Shown in pieces: positions 6,494 to 14,521 of a stretch of 64,000 nucleotides of DNA. Numbering within the stretch: the stretch's first letter is position 1; each line of letters opens with the position of its first letter. Origin of the DNA: Onishia taeanensis (GTDB taxonomy: Bacteria; Pseudomonadota; Gammaproteobacteria; Pseudomonadales; Halomonadaceae); contig NZ_FNCI01000008.1 of assembly GCF_900100755.1 (NCBI RefSeq), positions 70,001-134,000 of the forward strand. The letters are read 5' to 3'. The notes under the pieces are model-generated. The model saw only the letters and a program-made list of their open reading frames with translations, ran no database searches and was not told where the DNA came from. The position numbers and the translations under genes are program-made.

Positions 6494-8702
6494 GGGATTC
6501 GCTCCTTGTAGCCGAGCGCTTGGCGGTGGCCGATGATTGGGCGCTGCGGCGACGCCAGGCGAAGTAGCGTTCGAGCCAGCCCAACAGACGCTCCGGCTTA
6601 TGGGCATTCTTCCACACCCCGGCGCTGGCCTTGGCGGCCTCGGAGAAGGTCGGGTAGGGATGGATGGTCCCCAACAGCTTGTTGAGGCCGATACCGTGGG
6701 TCATGGCCAGGGTGTACTCCCCCAGCAGCTCGCCGGCGCCGTGACCGACGATGCTGGCGCCGAGGATACGATCCTTGCCCGGCACCGTCAGCACCTTGAT
6801 GAAGCCTTCGGTGTGCTGATCGGCGATCGCCCGATCGAGCTCCGAGAAGCCGTAGCGGGTCACTTCGACCTCCACGCCCTGAGCGGCGGCCTCACGCTCG
6901 TTGAGGCCAACCCTCGCCACCTCGGGATCGCAGAAGGTCACCGCCGGCAGGTTGCGATAGTCGACGGTAAAGCGCTTGAACTCGCCAAACAGCGCGTTGA
7001 CCGTGGCGTGCCAGGCCTGATGGGCACTGGCATGGGTCAATTGGAAAGGCCCCGCCACGTCGCCACAGGCCCAGATGTTCGGATGCAAACTGCGCAGGGT
7101 GTCGTCGACATCGATGGTGCCGTTGGCACGAGGCAGCACGCCGAGCCCCTCGAGACCGAAGCCACTGACGTTGGCCTCCCGGCCCACCGCCACCAGCAGT
7201 TGATCGAAGACCAGGCGCTCGGTCTCTACACCCTGCGGGCCTTCGCGCTCGATGACCAGCACCCGCCCGCTGTCGCCATGGCTCGGGCCCGGCTCGACCC
7301 TGACCGCCCGGGCACCCAGCGCCAGCCGCACGCCTTCGGCCTCGAACCGGCTCTCGACGACCCGGGCGATATCCTGATCTTCCCGGGAAAGCAGCTGAGA
7401 GCCTCTCTCGACCAGGGTCACACGACTGCCCAGCCGGGCGAAGCTCTGGCCCAGCTCGCAGCCGATCGGCCCGCCACCCAGCACCACCAGGCGCTCGGGC
7501 AGTGCCTCGAGCTGCCAGAGGTTGTCGGACGTCAGCACATCGCGCTCTTCCAGGCCCTCGAGCTCGGGCACCCGCGGCCGGGCGCCGGTGGCGATGATCA
7601 CATGGCGGGTGGTCAGCACCCGATCGCCGACCCGCACTTCCCAGGGCGTCTGCAGCCAGGCATCGCCGTGAATAACCTCGACGCCGAGGCCGCGATAGCG
7701 CTCCGGGCTGTCATGGGGCTCGACCTCCTCGATGGCGCGGTGAACGTGGCCCATCACGGCCGGGAAATCCACTTCGGGCTCGGCGGCCGACAGGCCAAAG
7801 CGCTGGGCGTCGCGCATGTCCTGAGCGAGGCGCGCCGAGCGAATCAGCGCCTTGGAGGGCACGCAGCCGGTATTCAGGCAGTCGCCGCCCATCTTGTCGC
7901 GCTCGACAAGCGCCACCTTCGCCTTGACCGCCGCGCCGATATAGCTCGCCACCAGCCCGGCCGAGCCCGCGCCGATCACCACGATGTCATAGTCGTAGTG
8001 CCGGGGCTTGTCGTACTGGCGAGCAATACGGCGACGCTTGGCGATCTCCACGCCCCAGCGGGCCAGCCAGGGAAAGACACCGATCAGCGCGAAGGAGACC
8101 AGCAGCCCCGGGGACAATATCCCGCCCAGCGATTCGAGGGTTCCCAGCTCGCGGCCAGCATTCACGAAGACGGCGGTGCCCGGCAGCATGCCCAGCTGGC
8201 TGACCCAATAGAAGGTGCGCAGGCGCATCCGGGTCAGGCCCATCACCAGGTTGATGACAAAGAACGGGAACAGCGGAATCAGGCGCAGCGTGAAGAGGTA
8301 GAAGGCCCCTTCCCGCTCGATGCCGCGGTTGATGCTGTCGAGCTGGCGGGAAAAGCGTCGTTCCAGCGGCGTGCGAGCCAGGGTACGCGCGATCAAAAAA
8401 GCGAGGCTCGCACCGATGGCACTGGCAAACGAAATGATCACCAGGCCAAGGCCGAGCCCGAATAGCGCCCCGCCGAGCAGGGTCAGCAGCGTGGCCCCTG
8501 GAAGCGATAAAGCGGCCATCGCCACGTAGATCGCAAAGAAGCCGCCGATCACCGTCAGCGGGTCCTCGGCAAGCCAGGCCTGGAATTGCGCCTGTTCGGC
8601 CTTGAGGGTATCCAGGGTCAAGAGTTCGTGGGCGCCGCTCAAGAAGAAAGCGCCGACCGCCAGGGCAATGAGGGCAAGAATGACGAGGCGTTGTCGGTTC
8701 AA
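6471..8702 (-). CDS. Fusion: TVP38/TMEM64 (VTT) membrane domain + mercuric-reductase-like flavoprotein
   Basis: 743 residues in two modules. Residues 1 to about 230 are a VTT/DedA-like membrane domain (several hydrophobic helices, motif GALFGLGLGLVI and a basic-flanked FPFFVINLVMGLTRM). Residues from about 240 are a class I pyridine nucleotide-disulfide oxidoreductase: FAD fold GAGSAGL, redox pair GGDCLNTGCVPSKAL, NAD fold GGGPIGCELG, and C-terminal active-site motif HPYPTFSEAAK. The metal-binding N-terminal domain and C-terminal Cys pair of true MerA are absent, so mercury reduction is not supported. The start codon is TTG: AAGGAG sits 8 bases upstream. First gene of the operon with the phosphatidyltransferase and DUF3047. 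Confidence 0.92.
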   Translation of the reverse strand: MNRQRLVILALIALAVGAFFLSGAHELLTLDTLKAEQAQFQAWLAEDPLTVIGGFFAIYVAMAALSLPGATLLTLLGGALFGLGLGLVIISFASAIGASLAFLIARTLARTPLERRFSRQLDSINRGIEREGAFYLFTLRLIPLFPFFVINLVMGLTRMRLRTFYWVSQLGMLPGTAVFVNAGRELGTLESLGGILSPGLLVSFALIGVFPWLARWGVEIAKRRRIARQYDKPRHYDYDIVVIGAGSAGLVASYIGAAVKAKVALVERDKMGGDCLNTGCVPSKALIRSARLAQDMRDAQRFGLSAAEPEVDFPAVMGHVHRAIEEVEPHDSPERYRGLGVEVIHGDAWLQTPWEVRVGDRVLTTRHVIIATGARPRVPELEGLEERDVLTSDNLWQLEALPERLVVLGGGPIGCELGQSFARLGSRVTLVERGSQLLSREDQDIARVVESRFEAEGVRLALGARAVRVEPGPSHGDSGRVLVIEREGPQGVETERLVFDQLLVAVGREANVSGFGLEGLGVLPRANGTIDVDDTLRSLHPNIWACGDVAGPFQLTHASAHQAWHATVNALFGEFKRFTVDYRNLPAVTFCDPEVARVGLNEREAAAQGVEVEVTRYGFSELDRAIADQHTEGFIKVLTVPGKDRILGASIVGHGAGELLGEYTLAMTHGIGLNKLLGTIHPYPTFSEAAKASAGVWKNAHKPERLLGWLERYFAWRRRSAQSSATAKRSATRSESHARSLDQ

Positions 8703-8870
8703 CGGATATACTCCTTAAATGACGGATGCGGCAGCGACTCGGAACCGGTCATACCCATTTGAGTCGCACGCCGGGATGCTTCCTTACAGACCCGAAGCGG
8801 GATCTTTCATTCCGTGCCGATCGAAAGCTACGCCGAAGACCTGAGAGCGGGCGCCCGGCTTTGGGGCCTT

Positions 8871-8918
8871 GCCTTCAAGCGAGTCTTCAAGCCCGCCTTC
8901 AAGTGCGTCTTCAAGCAT
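8871..8918. repeat. Four 12-bp tandem repeats (core CTTCAAG)
   Basis: Units at 8871, 8883, 8895 and 8907 follow the pattern GYCTTCAAGnnn without gaps. They lie in the 326-bp spacer (8703-9028) between the divergent flavoenzyme operon and msrA; otherwise I see no gene there. Short frames across the repeat encode AFKR/VFKP-type tetrapeptides but have no ribosome site and are not called. Confidence 0.8.
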
Positions 8919-9028
8919 GAGTTTGGCGCGAGACCGGGAACCCTAGGCTCAACTTCTTATCCAACTGTCATCCCAGCTTTCAGGTTCCATCCAAGCCACT
9001 CGGGATTGCCAACACATCGGGAGTGATC

Positions 9029-9697
9029 ATGGTCCAAGACTCACATCTTGCTACACGCTTCGCTTTCCTGGCCACGCATCGCTGGTTCAGGGTCCTGCCC
9101 ATTGCCCTCGCCCTTGGCGCCTCGGCAGACGCACTCGCCGCCGACCCCAAGGAAGCCGTCTTCGCCGGCGGTTGCTTCTGGTGCATGGAAGAGGCCTTCG
9201 ACAAGGTGCCGGGGGTCCTCAAGACCACCTCAGGCTACAGTGGCGGCAGCGCCGATACCGCGACCTACCCGCAGGTCTCTGCCGGGCAGACCGATCATGC
9301 CGAAGTGGTAGAGGTAGAATATGACCCGGACGAGGTCAGCTATGATCAGCTGCTCAACGTATTCTGGCGCAACATCGACCCCTTCGCCGTCGATCGCCAG
9401 TTCTGCGATGCCGGTACCTCATACCGCAGCGCCATCTTCCCTATGGATGACCAGCAAAGCGCCTTGGCCAAGGCCAGTCTCGACGAGATGCAGGCCCGCT
9501 TCGAGCGCGACATCGCCACCCAGATCGAAACCTTCAAGGCTTTCTATCCCGCCGAGGATTACCACCAGAACTACTACAAGACCAACAGCCTGAGATACAA
9601 CTTCTACAAGTCTGCCTGCGGACGAGTCGACCGCCTCGAAGAAGTCTGGGGCGATGAAGCCGGCACCCAGGGTGCGCTCAGCGCTCAGGCGCAATAA
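9029..9697 (+). CDS. msrA: Exported peptide-methionine (S)-S-oxide reductase
   Basis: Repairs oxidised methionine. Of 222 residues, about 1-38 form a signal peptide (RVLPIALALGASADALA), so this copy acts in the periplasm. The catalytic motif GCFWCMEEAF has the nucleophilic Cys49. Also seen are the family segments TSGYSGG, DQFCDAGTSYRSAI-like at about 125-140 and a C-terminal resolving cysteine in KSACGRVDRLEEVWG. The ATG at 9029 follows GGGAG by 5 bases; an in-frame GTG at 9023 overlaps the ribosome site. Its 3' end overlaps the convergent MFS gene by 20 bp. MsrB and the MsrPQ pair are not nearby. Confidence 0.95.
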   Translation: MVQDSHLATRFAFLATHRWFRVLPIALALGASADALAADPKEAVFAGGCFWCMEEAFDKVPGVLKTTSGYSGGSADTATYPQVSAGQTDHAEVVEVEYDPDEVSYDQLLNVFWRNIDPFAVDRQFCDAGTSYRSAIFPMDDQQSALAKASLDEMQARFERDIATQIETFKAFYPAEDYHQNYYKTNSLRYNFYKSACGRVDRLEEVWGDEAGTQGALSAQAQ

Positions 9698-10877
9698 CCG
9701 ACCTTCCACCCCGTCGCCACAGCCAGACGCTGAGGGCGAGCGTTATCAGAAGGACCAGCTCGGCGGCCAGGATGACCCCTCCCCAGCCGCCGAACTGCCA
9801 GAACGGCTCCAGGTAAAAGCCCCCCAGGCTCGCCCCCAGATAGTAGAACACCAGATAGAGTGCCGTGGCGGTGCCCCGGGCTCGCTTAGCGTTGCGCCCG
9901 ACCCAGCCCGATGCCGTCGCATGGCACAGAAAGAAGCCAAAGGCGCTGATCGTTAGCCCGACCACGATCACCCAGAGCCCGTCGCCCAGGGTGACAAGAC
10001 TTCCCAGCATGAAGATGCCAATGCCCGCCATCATGCACAGCGGCGATGCCCAGCGCTGCGACAGCCGCCCCGACCATGCCGAGCCCAGGGTGCCGCCTAG
10101 ATAGGTCAGAAACAGCATACCCAGCCACTGAGAACCCAGCCCGAAGGGCGCCGCGCTCAACCGGAAGGTGATATAGCTGTATTGGTTGATGAACACCATG
10201 AAATTCAGGCCGCCGATCAGGCAGGCCACCAGCAGTACCGGGGTGTTCAGATGGCCCTTGATGCCGGAAAGCGCCTCGGCCAGGCAAAAGCGCCCCGGGG
10301 TGAAGTGCCGCGCCGGCGGCAGCAGTCGCCAGAATATCGCCGCCCCGACCAAGCTGATGGTGCCGACCACCAGAAAGCTCAACGACCAGCCTCCGACCTC
10401 GCCGGCCCAGCCGCCCATCACCCGGCCGCCGATGCCGCCAAGGCTATTGGCGCTGATGTAGAGCCCCACGGCCAGCATCATTGCCTGGGGCTCGAACTCG
10501 TCGCTCATCCAGGCCACGGCGACCGCCGGCAGGCCGGCAAGCACCAGCCCCTGCAGCAAACGCAGCCCCAACAGCCCGGCAAAGCTGGGCACCAGGGCGA
10601 TCGCCAGCGAGCAGAGCGCGACCAGCAGCAGGCTGACCCGCATGATGGTGCCCCGCCCCAGGGCGTCGGATAGCGTGCCGTAGATCAGCAGCGACGCGGC
10701 CAGCGCAAGGCTCGGGCAGGACATGACCAAGCTTGCCATCAGCGTCGAGACGCCGAAGGTGTTGCGCAGCTCCGGCAGCAGCGGCTGCGGGGCATAAAGA
10801 TTGATGAAGACGATGAAAGAGCCCAGGCAAAGTGCCAGGGTGGCTCGCCACCAGTCGCGAGTGTGAGCCTGAATCAT
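9678..10877 (-). CDS. MFS transporter, YnfM-like
   Basis: 399 residues with about twelve membrane segments. The family loop 2-3 motif appears as YGTLSDALGRG (residues about 66-76), and the N-terminus (FINLYAPQPLLPELRNTFGV) is typical of the YnfM/Bcr-like group of major facilitator exporters. The substrate is unknown. No strong ribosome site precedes the ATG at 10877. It lies 55 bp downstream of the NlpC/P60 gene in the same direction and may be cotranscribed. A weak hairpin (10912-10927) lies between them. Confidence 0.88.
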   Translation of the reverse strand: MIQAHTRDWWRATLALCLGSFIVFINLYAPQPLLPELRNTFGVSTLMASLVMSCPSLALAASLLIYGTLSDALGRGTIMRVSLLLVALCSLAIALVPSFAGLLGLRLLQGLVLAGLPAVAVAWMSDEFEPQAMMLAVGLYISANSLGGIGGRVMGGWAGEVGGWSLSFLVVGTISLVGAAIFWRLLPPARHFTPGRFCLAEALSGIKGHLNTPVLLVACLIGGLNFMVFINQYSYITFRLSAAPFGLGSQWLGMLFLTYLGGTLGSAWSGRLSQRWASPLCMMAGIGIFMLGSLVTLGDGLWVIVVGLTISAFGFFLCHATASGWVGRNAKRARGTATALYLVFYYLGASLGGFYLEPFWQFGGWGGVILAAELVLLITLALSVWLWRRGGRSVIAPER

Positions 10878-10932
10878 AAGGGATCAGTCATATGGCATCC
10901 GAAGATGTCGGGCCCGCCTAAGCGGGCTCGGT

Positions 10933-11541
10933 TCAGCCGCTGCTGGCCAGAAGCGCCCGCTGAGCGAGCTGCGTCGGCGCCAGCGGCCGGCGCGCCTGCC
11001 AGAAATAGCGACGCCAGTAGCTGTTGTCGAGGCGTGAAAGGGCAACGCCCTGGGACGACGATGCATGCAGGAAGAAACCGTCACCGACATAGATGCCGGC
11101 ATGGCGATAGCTCCCCGGCGGACGGAAGAACACCAGGTCACCGGCCTTGAGATTGCCGCGCTCGACGCGCCGCCCCTGATGCACCTGCTGCGAGGTGGTG
11201 CGGGGCAGCTCGGTTTCGAAACGCTCACGGAAGATGGTCTGGATCAGCGCCGAGCAGTCGATGCCATGCCGGCTCTGCCCGCCCAGCCGATAGGGCGTGC
11301 CCAGCCAGCGCTCGTGCTCTTCCAGCAAGGCATCCCGGATCACCTCGCGACTCGGGTGGCGCAGCTCCTGGTGGTCGAGCAGCGGGTTATCCACCGGTGA
11401 CATGGGGCCGCGGGAGAGTCCCGGCAACTGCATGGCAAAATAATCCGGCGGCACCTCGGAGGCTGGCGGTGGCGACGTCGCACAGCCCGCAAGCCCGGCT
11501 AGCAGCGCCAAAAGCACTGTCGTAACGGCAATCCGCGACAT
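10933..11541 (-). CDS. NlpC/P60 family lipoprotein (peptidoglycan endopeptidase)
   Basis: 202 residues. Lipobox LAGC gives a lipidated Cys20. The C-terminal NlpC/P60 domain shows the catalytic Cys96 in GIDCSAL, His147 in RHAGIYVG and a third polar residue, His159, in FLHASSS. The domain length and the PYRLGG.. and GDLVFFR motifs match the Spr/MepS-NlpC group that cleaves peptide cross-bridges in the cell wall. An AGGAGGAGG ribosome site lies about 8 bases before the ATG. No lysozyme or other wall gene is adjacent. Confidence 0.92.
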   Translation of the reverse strand: MSRIAVTTVLLALLAGLAGCATSPPPASEVPPDYFAMQLPGLSRGPMSPVDNPLLDHQELRHPSREVIRDALLEEHERWLGTPYRLGGQSRHGIDCSALIQTIFRERFETELPRTTSQQVHQGRRVERGNLKAGDLVFFRPPGSYRHAGIYVGDGFFLHASSSQGVALSRLDNSYWRRYFWQARRPLAPTQLAQRALLASSG

Positions 11542-11750
11542 CGCGCTGACCTCCTCCTAGTGGTCCGGACTTCGCCGCGGCGACTCCGAGTGAAAAGGTT
11601 GACGAGCCCTGGCAACTAGCAGGGCAATGGCAAGCAAAACAAGCATGATAGCGACAGACGGCGGGTATGACGAGCCCTGACGGCCCGGCCCACGGGCAAC
11701 AGGCCCTCTTCAGCGCCCCTGGCCAGTGCCTGCTCCCCTAGTATTCAACC

Positions 11751-14228
11751 CTAATGCAGGGTGCGCGCATCCCCCGGCAGCGTATCAATATGCATCGGCG
11801 CCCAGTGGCGCGGGCGGGCGCCGGGGAAATCCAGGCTCGCCCAAGGGCCGGCCAGCGGCGGCGCCCCGGTCAGCCAGCTTATCAGCGCCTCACGGAAGCT
11901 CGACAGAAACGCCTTGCGTTCATCGGTCTCGCCCATGAAGAACGAAAAGCCGGCATAAAGCCCACGGGCGTAGGCCTGCCAGCCCGGATAATGCTGAGCG
12001 GCAAGCGTTGACGCCCGATCGAGGGCGGCACTGAACTGCGCTTCGCTCAGCCAGGTCAACTGGCGCCCGGCAATCGCCAGGTCCACGGCCTGGGCGATAT
12101 CCCAGGCGGCCATATCGAAGGCATTGCAGCCGGCATCGTTGTCGCGCACCCGCTTCAAGCGCAGCAGATGGTTGCGCTCCTCCTCGCTGCAGTCATCGCT
12201 CTCGAGGATCTCGATCTCGGCCTTGAGCCGCGCGGCATTGAGGGTATAAGGCGCATAGTTGATCTGGTATTCCTGGCGATCGCCAACCGTCAGCAGGTAA
12301 TCGAGAAACTCCCTGAGCGCCTCGCCGTCCTGCAGGGCGTAATGGCCATCGATCCACTCCCGAATGGCCTCCACCTCGCGATCGCTCTCCGGCAGAGGCT
12401 CACTCCAGGCACCGCCGTTGAGGGGGCCGACCAGAGCCAGGGCGGTAAAGCGTGGCAGGCTGAGCCGCGGGCCCGGCTCCTGCCAGCTGGCCCCTGCCTG
12501 CCAGTCGAGCCAGTGAAAGGGGCTGCCAGGGTCGTCGCGGTGCCAACGAATCTCGTGGGCCAACGAGACCGGCGTGCTTTGCTCCAGCGGCGGCTCGGGC
12601 AGCGCGGTTTCCCAGCAGGCCCAGGCATTGAGCAACCGGCGCGCATCCGGATAGAAGTGGCAGAGCACCCCGCGCAGCGATTCAGCCAGGCGTGACAGGC
12701 CTTCGGCCTCGAACTCCTCGCTGTCGTCGGCCATCTGCAGGTAGAAGGCATATTTTTCGGCCATGTGAATGGTGGCCGAAAAACGGCTGCAACCGCGTAG
12801 CGCGTCGCGCTTGGCAATCCCGTCTGCGGCGGGCTGACCGAAGGGCGTGGTCAAGCTCGGCAAGGCCCCATGATCGGCGTCAGCGGCCAATTGATTGAGG
12901 TGGTGCGCCTGCGCCGGCAACCAGTAGCGGGCAAGCCCGGCCACGCCGTCATCCGGATAGAGGCCGAGCACTTCCTGAAGATAGTGACGCGCCTCCTTGC
13001 GGATCGGCTCGGAGACCGTGAACGCCGGGCCCTGGCGCATCAAGAGTTCGGGCTCGCGGATCGATGCCAGCGCCAGCACCCAATGACGGGCGTCGGCGCG
13101 CCAGGCCCGCATCGCCCGGCGTGAGGCGTCGAGACAGTCCGGGTCCTGAAGCGTCGCCAGCGGCTCCCGCCAGGGGCTGGCCGATGACTGCAAGAGCAGC
13201 CCCCAGTCGCGGTTGAGGTCGCCTACGCTATCGCGCCCCTCGAAGAGGCTGCGGCCGCGCTGATAGGCGGTCACCATCGCTACCCAGTCGCTGTAGCGGC
13301 GCGTGATCAAGTCCAGGGCGTGGTGAGCAAAGGCCTGCGCCTCGGCCTGGTCGAGCCAGCCAAGCGCCAGGCCGCTATAGGCCAGGTCGACCAGCCGCAA
13401 CCAATCCCAGGCCGCCCATTCCAGGGTTTCGCCGCGCTCGAGAAAGCCCAGCAATACCTTGCCGGAGGCCATCGCGTCGCCCGTCTGCCCGGCGAGCCAA
13501 GCCTCACGTTGCCCGCGGGAGGCCTCGAGCAGCCGGTTGGCATCCAGATCCCAGGCATAGCGATCGCCCTGGCCGGCCAGCCACAGTAAGAGGCGCACTA
13601 GGCCAGCGCGATCACTGATCTGCCACTCCTTGGCGAGAAAGGCACGGGCCTGGGGGGCGTCCAGGGCCTCATCGGCATCGCTCACCAGCAGGGGGGCAAA
13701 AGCGGCGCGCAGCCGCCAGGCCTGGTCGCCGGCAGACGACGGCCATAGCGGCGCCCGGCGGCGGCGCCTAACGGTCTCAGCGAGCAGCTCCCAGGTAATG
13801 CCGGCCCCTTCATGCTCCAGGGACGACAGGGCCGCACAGGCCTCCAGGAAGCCGTCGTCCCCCCGCTCCCAGTCCAGCGCACTGCGGGCCTGGCGCAGCA
13901 CGGCCAACCAGTCCTCGAGACTGTTGCAGTGCGCGCAGATGTCAGTGGCGATACGAGCTACCCAGGCATGCGCCTGCTCGGCGGGCAGCCAGCCGGCTGC
14001 CGTCGCTAGCGCCAGCAGTTCCAGGCTTTCCAGATGGCCGAGGGGGTTCACGTTGCCGGGCGAAAAGGCCTCGATCAGCCGCCAGCCCAGCTCGCCGCGA
14101 TCCGTCACCTCCATGTCGGCCAGCCGCTGAACCGCCAGATCCGGTTCCACGGCCGTCGGGTCGGGCGAAAAGGCCCAGTCGCACAGCACCAGTTGTTGAG
14201 CCCACCAGGCACTCAGGGGATCGACCAA
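11751..14228 (-). CDS. Large protein with repeated DUF1266-like modules
   Basis: 825 residues, Trp- and Ala-rich, mostly helical, with no signal peptide or membrane segment. The pattern AWD..R...LA..G.L...EA......AL.....YSDW..M..AY..GR.LF is clear at about 300-350 (AAWDWLRLVDLAYSGLALGW). It recurs near 715-775 (AAWDIAQAVDLAIAGRQLTW ... YPGWQAYARGLYAGFSFFMG). A weaker version is seen near residues 50-120. This is the DUF1266 fold found in YbeU/YbeR-like enterobacterial proteins, whose function is unknown. The start is TTG, supported by GAGGTGAG just upstream. Monocistronic and divergent from gabD. Confidence 0.75.
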   Translation of the reverse strand: MVDPLSAWWAQQLVLCDWAFSPDPTAVEPDLAVQRLADMEVTDRGELGWRLIEAFSPGNVNPLGHLESLELLALATAAGWLPAEQAHAWVARIATDICAHCNSLEDWLAVLRQARSALDWERGDDGFLEACAALSSLEHEGAGITWELLAETVRRRRRAPLWPSSAGDQAWRLRAAFAPLLVSDADEALDAPQARAFLAKEWQISDRAGLVRLLLWLAGQGDRYAWDLDANRLLEASRGQREAWLAGQTGDAMASGKVLLGFLERGETLEWAAWDWLRLVDLAYSGLALGWLDQAEAQAFAHHALDLITRRYSDWVAMVTAYQRGRSLFEGRDSVGDLNRDWGLLLQSSASPWREPLATLQDPDCLDASRRAMRAWRADARHWVLALASIREPELLMRQGPAFTVSEPIRKEARHYLQEVLGLYPDDGVAGLARYWLPAQAHHLNQLAADADHGALPSLTTPFGQPAADGIAKRDALRGCSRFSATIHMAEKYAFYLQMADDSEEFEAEGLSRLAESLRGVLCHFYPDARRLLNAWACWETALPEPPLEQSTPVSLAHEIRWHRDDPGSPFHWLDWQAGASWQEPGPRLSLPRFTALALVGPLNGGAWSEPLPESDREVEAIREWIDGHYALQDGEALREFLDYLLTVGDRQEYQINYAPYTLNAARLKAEIEILESDDCSEEERNHLLRLKRVRDNDAGCNAFDMAAWDIAQAVDLAIAGRQLTWLSEAQFSAALDRASTLAAQHYPGWQAYARGLYAGFSFFMGETDERKAFLSSFREALISWLTGAPPLAGPWASLDFPGARPRHWAPMHIDTLPGDARTLH

Positions 14229-14521
14229 GACTCACCTCACCACGCGCAGCTTGTCATCAAGACAACCATAGGAATTTTTGGCGCCTAGTTTAGCGGAAAC
14301 TGGGGGCTTCGCCGATGCCTAGCTTGCAGAGTCACGACATGCATCAGCAGAAAAGCCGGCCCATAGCGCCCATCCATATGATTCTTAAAGGGCTGAACCT
14401 CTCCCTTGAGACCGGCGTGTAGTAGGCCTTGACGAAGCATCTCGATAAGGCTTGGCGGATTGTTTTAAATAATGCACACTCGTTGAAAATGATGACAACA
14501 CTCCCTGGAGGCCTGTCGACG

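Noticed and set aside
6537..8465. 642-codon open frame on + strand across the flavoenzyme gene
   Set aside because: Antisense shadow of a GC-rich gene: no ribosome site, His/Gln/Arg-rich composition, and the minus-strand protein has full family motifs.
6471..8702. Mercuric reductase (merA) annotation for the flavoenzyme
   Set aside because: The redox motif is shared by the whole disulfide oxidoreductase family; the MerA metal-binding domain, the C-terminal Cys pair and other mer genes are missing.
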